Shown here one piece after another: positions 56,887 through 64,000 of a stretch of 64,000 nt of DNA. A program made the translations under genes and the position numbers. The stretch is from Isoetes taiwanensis (lineage: Eukaryota > Streptophyta > Lycopodiopsida > Isoetales > Isoetaceae), in contig JAJEKV010000005.1 in NCBI GenBank assembly GCA_021234155.1, forward strand, positions 250,001-314,000. Direction: 5' to 3'. The notes under the pieces are model-generated. The model saw nothing but the letters and a program-made list of their open reading frames with translations, did not search any database and had not been told where the DNA came from. Numbering within the stretch: the first letter of the stretch is position 1; the number at the start of each line of letters is the position of its first letter.

Positions 56887-57812
56887 CTATCTTATGTGTA
56901 AGATCCTGGAAAGCTTTTTCTGCATCATAATTCCATTGAAATGATATATTCTTTTTTCAAAAACCTTCAATGGAAGGATTATCTTCGCAAAATCCTTCAC
57001 GAATCGGCGGTAATAGCTACACAATTGTATAAAGGACCGCAATTCTTTGATATTATAAGGTTGGGGCCAGTCAAGAATAGCCTTCACCTTTAATCTGGAT
57101 CCATTCTAATCCCATCTTTGGATAAAACGTGCCCAAGATATCCAACTTCTTGCATAAAGAAATGGATTTTGGATTCATTAATCAATAACTGATTTTGTCT
57201 GAGAAGATCAAACCTTGCTTAAAGTGTTTCTTATGCTCCTCCATGGATCTATTATAGACAAGAATATCATCAAAGAACACAATGGCGCCTTTTCCAGGAC
57301 TGATGTCAAAACTATCCCCATCAATCGCAAAAAGTTGCGGGCGCATTAGTGAGTCCAAATGGTGTCACTCTGAATTCATAATGTCCAAAAGTGGTTCTAA
57401 AAGCTGTTTTCTCAATATCTAACTCCTTAATCCTGATTTGATGATAGCCTGACTTAAGGTCTATCTTGCTAAATATGCAGGCACCTCGTAGTTCATCAAA
57501 CAAATCATCTGCTCTAGGAACTGAAAATTTATCTTTGATCGTCAATTTGTTAAGAGCCCTGTAATCCATGCACATTCTATATCCCTTATCCTTCTTTTTG
57601 ATCAGAATAACAAGGGCTCCAAAAGAAGAACTGCTTGGCTGAATCAATTGCCGTTCCAACATGTCCTTTATTTGCTTTTCCAGCTCCAGCTTCTCAAAAT
57701 GACTTACTCCGTAAGGCGCTCTATTTGAAGGCTTTGCATCTAGGTGTAAATGAATAGCATGGTCTTTAGGATGAGGTGGAGGAAGATCCAAAGTCTCCTC
57801 ATCTTTAGTCAA
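56887..57812 (-). pseudogene. Gypsy reverse transcriptase
   Basis: The frame 57812-57321 has the RT front ([63 protein letters not shown]), including the first catalytic aspartate. After a frameshift near 57320, FFDDILVYNRSMEEHKKHF (near 57235-57290) carries the catalytic pair. The frame 57087-56887 gives the WPQP--IKELRSF---CSYYRRF- connection. Frame breaks occur near 57320, 57190 and 56890. Confidence 0.92.
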
Positions 57813-57947
57813 ATCAGCAAATTATCTAAAGAAGACATACAGTTCAAGAGGAATTTGAGATGGAGGATCAGAGTCTCTCAAATAAATAAAATATGACTCA
57901 ACATCATTTTGTACTAATGTCCTTGCGTCAAAATATGAAAGCAAAGA

Positions 57948-59565
57948 TGTGACGGGCCTGGCCATTAACCTTTATGGTAACTGGAGATCCCGTCAATCTC
58001 GACCATTGGATCTACTTAAGCTTAAAAACTTAAGAAATTAACTCATGCATCCGCAACAATAACACTTAGGTAAAGAATTTAATCTTTGTACATATTCTAA
58101 GGTTCCAAACATGTACTTGCCCATTACTCAGCAATATCCCCGCACACTATGAATGATCTTAATGATTGTAACTTCAAGCCCATATATAATAATAATAATA
58201 ATAGTAATAATAATCAAGTTTATTGAATAGCAATCCACACACTTCTACTCTCGCCTTTCCAAAGCTTGGCTATTTTCCGGAGCATCTCACACCTCTGCTT
58301 ACACCATCAACCACGGGGTTAGTCACACGGACTAAGTGGGGATCGGGAATCTAGGATGTCTAGCATCAACAATACAAAGCATTAACCTAGAACAACAGCC
58401 TAACCTTACCGTAGCCTCGCCCCTGCAATCCAAGTAACTAGTCCAACAAGCATGACCAATGCAACTTATTGTAACAAAGAAGACCACATATATAATAATC
58501 AAGCAATCATAGCATCAACATTGCAACCAATATTCCTCTGGGTCTGAGCAAGGTCAACTCGGCTGATCAGGCCAGTGACATAGAGGCGGGGTAACCACGT
58601 GTGTACACACCCATCCACGTTGCGTCCAACATTGGAGGACCACTTAACTGTGCATGACGTTGTACCATATGGTACCAACGCCCGATGTTCAAATAATACC
58701 ATTTACATAGCACTGTGCAATAACCGCGAGTCTAGACCATCGCACCTAGACTCCGGCCCCAGAGGTCTATATCAAAGAATTATACTACACATAGATCACA
58801 ATACTATGAATTCCACCCAATATCAACTAGGCACATTTCCATATCAAATTTACCTTAGAAATTCCATAATTTACACCTCATGCAACAAAGGAAATCCAGT
58901 TATACGCTCATATAAACATTACTAATGCAACATGCAATGCCCGGTGCTTAAGCAAAATACAACCTTCACTAATATCTTATTACTTTTAACTAAATCAACT
59001 TCCTTCAAATTACTACTTATAACCTTAATGACGGTGGCTTCCATAACCCTGCTAACTAGTTATTAAATTAGTTAATATGCTCGCTATCCATTAACCATGC
59101 ATGCCTATTCATGACCATGCTCATATGATTTAACTCCAAGTTTATACTACGTTCAAAGCAATCATTATTAAATCAACACAGCTATACAAACACTAGAAAA
59201 CATCCCCACCTGGAAATCCCGCTTGCTTCTTCTGCACTCCCAGCAATGCTCCTAGATCTCTGCACGCAACTCGCTCCTTCAACAATCCATCTGCAATCTA
59301 TCTCCTTCCGAATGCTTCACTATCACATAAAAGACTTCTTTTCCATGGAAAACTCCTCCCCCCCAGAAATCAAGAATAATATTGTTGGCGGCTTTATATA
59401 ACCTAGTAACGCTTGCATGCATGCATGCACCACCGCATGCATGGACACATTGCATGCATGTATTTCTAGCACATAATCATTTATTTTACCTTGAAAATGC
59501 ACTCTTATATAATGGCAACATTACTTACATCTTAATGTTGGTGCTAGGTTGCTAGGTCCGTTACA
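57948..59565 (-). repeat. LTR 1 of the nested element
   Basis: 1618 bp, with TGTGACGGG on the plus left edge and CCGTTACA at the right. It includes an (AAT)n run near 58189-58215 and GCATGC runs near 59413-59460. The 108-residue plus frame at 58599-58925 recurs in LTR 2 only because the LTRs match. Confidence 0.9.
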
Positions 59566-59599
59566 GTCTCTCCTCCAAAAATTCAACCCATGTCCTCAT

Positions 59600-60110
59600 G
59601 GGTGCATCTTAGAGTACTCATATAAAATTTGTATATCAATACTCAAAGGTCCCAAAAACTATTCCCCCATAACCAATAATAATATTCTCACGCTACATCC
59701 ATGAACTTAGCAATTATAGTTTCAACCCAGTTCTTGTGATAACCAACAAGTTTGTTTATTTGCAATCCAATTCCTACTATCGCCTTCCCAAAGCTTAATT
59801 AGACTCCAGAGCCTCTTGCACGTCTGCTTACACCATCAACAATGGGGTTAGTCACATGGAGTAAGTGGGGATCGAGGTTCTAGGACATGCCTAGGCATCA
59901 ACAACATAATGCATCCATCCAGAAACAATAATTTAACCTTATCGTAGCCTCGTAACGTTCCTAACCGACATGCCCTTAACCAACTGGGCAAAACCGTCTA
60001 GACGTTTATGAGTAGTCGCTTCTACCCATTTATGCCGGTGTCTCGGGAACGCCCCATAGGCACATTCAAGGTTCGAATACTCGAGTGGTCTACCATGGGC
60101 CTGTTACAGT
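59600..60110 (-). repeat. Diverged third LTR piece
   Basis: The block TGCTTACACCATCAAC-A-G, GGGGTTAGTCACA, AAGTGGGGATCG and CCTTATCGTAGCCTCG matches LTR 1 and LTR 2 in order, at much lower identity. It ends in CCTGTTACA followed by GTCTCTCCCAC, the same edge as LTR 1 (TTACA-GTCTCTCC). The middle of the LTR is deleted. Confidence 0.65.
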
Positions 60111-60268
60111 CTCTCCCACTAGAACTATGCTCGTCCTCGAGCATCCAACGCTATACAATGTCTATATCATATCATACTATGTCACAATGATTACCAAGTC
60201 TTTGCAAATTACCCATGCATATAGGCACCCATGGAGACTTCGAACTTCGAGACACGCTCGATACCAAG

Positions 60269-61893
60269 CGTGGCGGGCCTGGCGGTTAACCTTTATGGTG
60301 CTTGGAGATCCGAATCAATCTTGACCATTTGGATCTACTTAAGCTTAAAAACTTAAGAAATTAACTCATGCATCCATAAACAATAACACTTAGGTAAAGA
60401 ATTTAATCTTTGTACATATTCTAAGGTTCCAAACATGTACTTGCCCATTACTACAATATCCCCGACACTGTATGAATGATCTTAATGATTGTAACTTCAA
60501 GCCCATATATAATAATAATAATAGTAATAATAATCAAGTTTATTGAATAGCGATCCACAAACTTCTACTCGCCTTTCCAAAGCTTGGCTATTTTCTGGAG
60601 CATCTCACACCTCTGCTTACACCATCAACCACGGGGTTAGTCACATGGACTAAGTGGGGATCGGGAATCTAGGATGTCTAGCATCAACAATACAAAGCAT
60701 TAACCTAGAACAGCGACCCTAACCTTACCGTAGCCTGCGCCCACGCAATCCAAGTAACTAGTCCAACAAGCATGACCAATGCAACTTATTGTAACAAAGA
60801 AGACCACATATATAATAACCAAGCAATCATAGCATCAACATTGCAACCAATATTCCTCACGGAGTGCGAGCAAGGTCAACTTTCGGTGATCGGGCCAGTG
60901 ACATAGAAGCGGGGTAACCGCGTGTGTACACACCCATCCACGTTCGTCAACATTGGAGGACCACTTAGCGTGCATGGCGTTGTACCATATGGTACCAACG
61001 CCCGATGTTCAAATAATACCATTTACATAGCACTGTGCAATAACCGCGAGTCTAGACCATCGCACCTAGACTCCGGCCCCAGAGGTCTATATCAAAGAAT
61101 TATACTACACATAGATCACAATACTATGAATTCCACCCAATATCAACTAGGCGCATTTCCATATCAAATTTACCTTAGAAATTCCATAATTTACACCTCA
61201 TGCAACAAAGGAAATCCAGTTATACGCTCATATAAATATTACTATCTCTACCATGCAACATGCAATGCCCGGTGCTTAAGCAAAATAAAACATTCACTAA
61301 TATCTTATTACTTTTAACTAAATCAACTTCCTTCAAATTACTACTTATAACCTTAATGACGGTGGCTTCCATAACCCTGCTAACTAGTTATTAAATTGGT
61401 TAATATGCTCGCTATCCATTAACCATGCATGCCTATTCATGACCATGCTCATATGATTTAACTCCAAGTTTATACTACGTTCAAAGCAATCATTATTAAA
61501 TCAACACAGCTATACAAACACTAGAAAACATCCCCACCTGGAAATCCCGCTTGCTTCTTCTGCACTCCCAGCAATGCTCCTAGATCTCTGCACGCAACTC
61601 GCTCCTTCAACAATCCATCTACAATCTATCTCCTTCCGAATGCTTCACTATCACATAAAAGACTTCTTTTCCATGAAAAACTCCTCCCCCCCAGAAATCA
61701 AGAATAATATTGTTGCGCTTATATAACCTAGCAACGCCCTTGCATGCATGCATGCACACACTGCATGCATGGACACATTGCATGCATGTATTTCTAGCAC
61801 ATAATCATTTATTTTACCTTGAAAATGCACTCTTATATAATGGCAACATTACTTACATCTTAATGTTGGTGCTAGGTTGCTAGGTCCGTTACA
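60269..61893 (-). repeat. LTR 2 of the nested element
   Basis: 1625 bp, nearly identical to LTR 1. Its left TG is mutated to CG (60269-60270). An insertion of CTCTAC-type bases near 61245 and a few single-base changes are visible. Confidence 0.9.
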
Positions 61894-61898
61894 AAAGA

Positions 61899-62345
61899 TT
61901 CACGATCATTCATATAGTCAGCTTTCAGAACTATTGGCTGCCCATCAACAAACATTTTAATAGTCCTTTGATGATAGTTGGGTTGAACATCGTATTGAGT
62001 TCACCATCTTATTCTGAGAATTACATCCATAATTCTCAAATCCGTTAGCGTCAGCTTCTATTTGATAACACATTTTTCACAGGGCGTTCTCACCCTTTGA
62101 GCCCTTGTACCACAGAAAGTTGAGCTTGCAAATCATAAATTGGCAACTGCAAGTCATTAACTACATCCATGGAGATAAAATCATGAGTTGCTCCATCATC
62201 TAGAATAACAATGATCTCTCTATCTGCGACTTTACCTTTAAGTTTAAACAACCATGAGGATGGAACTCCTGTTGCACTTAATATCTTCATATATGCGGTT
62301 TGCAATCTGCCCTTTTCTTGTTCTGAAGCCACTGCTTTCAAACGT
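61899..62345 (-). pseudogene. Gypsy protease region
   Basis: The frame 62341-62090 includes a hydrophobic lead and the aspartic protease motif VILDDGATHDFIS (D-D-G-A in place of D-S-G-A). Downstream, 62080-61899 reads YHQRTIKMFVDGQPIVLKAD-like text up to the insertion site. A break near 62085 separates them. Nothing of gag is seen upstream. Confidence 0.88.
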
Positions 62346-63039
62346 ACCCTTTTAAATAATTTGTACCAAATCTTTATAACTAGAAGTTATATTCTTTATG
62401 GTTGAAGATATGCCAGAAGAAAACATGGGGCTTGGGCTGAAATATAAGGCTCCAGGACAGATATATCCTTGTCTGTATCATCTATTTCTAGAAATTTCAG
62501 AGCCATCAAAGCCACAGATATTTAGAAGGAATACATCTATCTCTAGTCTGGTTCGTCGTCATAATATGCACTGCTTATGCTGCATCTACAAATAAACTAT
62601 ATTCGATTGAGATCTGACATATGAGCACAGGCACAAATGTCTACGCCTTCACCAGCTATCTTTAGAAAAATAGAGGAAAAGGAAGAAGTTGTGATTGTGC
62701 TGTGACAAAGCAGTTGAATTGAAAACGGCCCATCATCTAAACTCCGACCTCAGTCTGGCAAGCGCAACTTTTCCATTTGCAATGGCAAACATTTATGCAT
62801 AGCCTAAAAATCAACCATTCCTAACCCTAAAGCACACAACTCTGATGCACGCATGCATGGATAACTCCCTCAAATACCAATGGCATATATCTACAAAAAT
62901 ACATGGGTGCTAACCATTAAAAAGATGCACGAAAATCAATGCCTAGCATATGCTTCAGTATGATTTACGAAATATGGCAATCAAATCATATAAATATTGA
63001 ACAATTGTACAATTATATATATGTGAACCCCCAGTTATT
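62346..63039. other. No supported gene
   Basis: AT-rich; no gag or LTR of the gypsy element was recognised here. Confidence 0.5.
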
Positions 63040-63830
63040 ATGCTAGATATTCATCTCCTGGACTTCCTCTTCTTTCCAGCCCCCTTTTCTAAGTGCATAT
63101 GCTATAGTGTTTAAGTACTCACATAACGTTGAATCCTGATACGATTTATCATGAACAATGTCATTATTGTATGTGTATGCTACTTCCTTGGACTCTAAAA
63201 CATGACTCCACAGTTCCACATCTTTTTCATTTTGTGATGGCTCAAGAACTATGAAGCTCTCCAAACTTCTTTGAGAGGGTCCCTTCAATTTGTCGGCCGT
63301 GATATTGCATTTGAAGTCTATTTTTACATTTTTTTCCTTCGTACTCCATCCGTAGGATTCTAAAATGCATCGGAGGCTCTTCTTCTTGATCTGGTCATCA
63401 TTCTGAATTGGGCAATTTTCCTTCTCACATAAAACCTGGTTGTTAGACCACATTTTCTCAACTCTTTGATGAGATGCTAAATTGGCCTCAAAAAATAGAT
63501 TCACTTTGCTAGCAAAGGAAAGATGGTAGAAGACTGAGTGTGTGATGCAATAGTGTATGTATTCTATCCTTCTTATAGTGTCATGCACACAAGGCATAAA
63601 GAGAGAGAATTGGCAACAAATTAGAGCCAAAGAATCAACATAGGAAGAGGAAAGGAAATGGTCTAATGTTCTTTTATGCGGACACATGGAACAATATATT
63701 GGTTAGATACAACTTTGTACATGTAAGAGATCTAAATATCTTGGTGTGGACACAACTTATATACACGTAAGAGAATCATTACCAACCATCAATTATGCAA
63801 CCATCAACTATGTACTTTAGTGCCATATTA
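63040..63830. repeat. Dispersed duplicate, copy 2
   Basis: Partner of 30300-31220 in the same orientation. The match covers the unidentified protein and continues beyond it on both sides to about 63820. Confidence 0.75.
63043..63687 (-). CDS. Unidentified protein family, copy 2 (214-codon frame)
   Basis: The family is unknown to me. The frame has an N-terminal hydrophobic stretch of uncertain relevance, then RVEKMWSNNQVLCEKENCPI, KKKSLRCILESYGWSTKEK, DFKCNITADKLKG, a hydrophilic middle, and YNNDIVHDKSYQDSTLCEYL. The end as read is ALRKGGWKEEEVQEMNI, but a shift of one base near 63090 would give KGAGKKRKSRR, matching the basic end of copy 1 (GAGKKTKSKR); so this copy probably has a late frameshift. 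Conserved Trp and Cys residues (MWSN, LCEKE-CP, GWST) suggest a small folded domain. The start codon is uncertain and upstream exons are possible. Confidence 0.45.
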   Translation of the reverse strand: MCPHKRTLDHFLSSSYVDSLALICCQFSLFMPCVHDTIRRIEYIHYCITHSVFYHLSFASKVNLFFEANLASHQRVEKMWSNNQVLCEKENCPIQNDDQIKKKSLRCILESYGWSTKEKNVKIDFKCNITADKLKGPSQRSLESFIVLEPSQNEKDVELWSHVLESKEVAYTYNNDIVHDKSYQDSTLCEYLNTIAYALRKGGWKEEEVQEMNI

Positions 63831-64000
63831 TCGACAATATCGTGGTTGGGTCGTGATTTCCTCCAATGGTGTATTTTGGTGATGCGATATGGCATGGCCA
63901 ATATCCTGGAATCCCAATTGGGTAAGAAAATTCCTGGTTACCTATTGATCCGGTTAAAAACATGCAGAAAATTGTGTTGCTTCTTGTTTTGTCCCTATGC
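63831..64000. other. No supported feature
   Basis: No coding or repeat signal was recognised in the last 170 bp. Confidence 0.4.

Larger units (their letters stand above)
57948..61893 (-). mobile_element. LTR element with tandem LTRs inserted in the gypsy
   Basis: Two near-identical long LTRs (57948-59565 and 60269-61893) flank only 703 bp. The insertion is flanked by AAAGA at 57943-57947 and 61894-61898. A polypurine-like GGAGGAGAGAC lies next to the left LTR and TTGGTATCGAGC (tRNA-Met-like, one base short) next to the right LTR, so it reads on the minus strand. The 703-bp interior has no gene but holds a diverged third LTR part. It is non-autonomous and resembles a TRIM/LARD-like or recombined element. 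Excising it with one AAAGA restores the gypsy frame (NDRESF to LLSYFDARTLVQ). Confidence 0.88.
54372..62345 (-). mobile_element. Ty3/gypsy chromovirus-type retrotransposon, 5' part missing
   Basis: From the minus strand: protease (62341-62090), RT (57812 onward), RNase H, integrase with H2C2 finger, a chromodomain-like C-terminus (to 55112), polypurine tract (54883-54896) and a 3' LTR (54372-54882). The order RT, RNase H, integrase is that of Ty3/gypsy. Gag and the 5' LTR are absent beyond about 62345. The protease and RT are split by an LTR element at 57948-61893 with AAAGA duplications. Several frame breaks show that it is inactive. Confidence 0.92.

Noticed and set aside
60922-61317. 131-residue plus frame repeated at 58599-58925
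   Set aside because: Both are inside matching LTRs; the frame is kept only because the LTRs are near-identical and it runs opposite to the element.

Overview
The window reads as repeat-dense, intron-bearing land-plant nuclear DNA. Recognisable parts include Ty1/copia and Ty3/gypsy LTR retrotransposons, several LINEs, hAT/MITE-like DNA elements, tRNA-derived SINE traces, and broken copies of plant genes: a PLS-type PPR gene, an LRR receptor kinase, a REF/SRPP-family exon and a SURNod19 exon. The PPR style (repeated -EALKCF--M- and -SLKAC-- blocks) and the repeat load make me favour a fern or another seed-free vascular plant. That placement is inference. No bacterial operon, CRISPR array or intact tRNA/rRNA gene was seen.

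Layout. 1.4-2.6 kb: a non-autonomous hAT-like element with a MITE inside it. 4.2-6.1 kb: a 5'-truncated LINE (A). 6.2-19.6 kb: a second LINE (B) split by three younger insertions. These are a Ty1/copia element with a 5-bp target duplication (7722-13976), which itself carries a small inverted-repeat element (9948-10787); a 3.4-kb inverted-repeat DNA element (14452-17892); and a solo LTR with a 5-bp target duplication (17918-19295). 20.4-23.5 kb: relics of PPR, REF/SRPP and LRR-kinase genes side by side. 23.7-29.7 kb: a mosaic of LINE, copia and gypsy-LTR fragments and a second copy of the inverted-repeat element. 30.3-31.2 and 63.0-63.8 kb: two diverged copies of a segment with an unidentified protein. 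32-46 kb: mostly low-information AT-rich sequence with short tandem duplications, a SURNod19 exon and an unidentified pair of phase-matched exons near 40-41 kb. 47-48 kb: tRNA-like SINE trace and degenerate arrays. 51.2-52.0 kb: LINE C. 54.4-62.3 kb: a chromodomain-type Ty3/gypsy element, split between protease and reverse transcriptase by another LTR element (57948-61893) that seems to contain three LTR copies.

The most interesting signal is an RNA-like structure found six times, in four LINE 3' ends and both copies of the inverted-repeat element. It has an outer helix whose sequence changes on both sides while pairing is kept, two facing T(U)4-6 tracts and an inner C/G stem. It resembles either an ENE-type triple-helix element or a LINE reverse-transcriptase recognition stem-loop. 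A second hairpin with a GATT-type loop, also covarying, lies near the LINE 3' ends, which finish in different short tandem tails. No complete, clearly functional host gene was identified.
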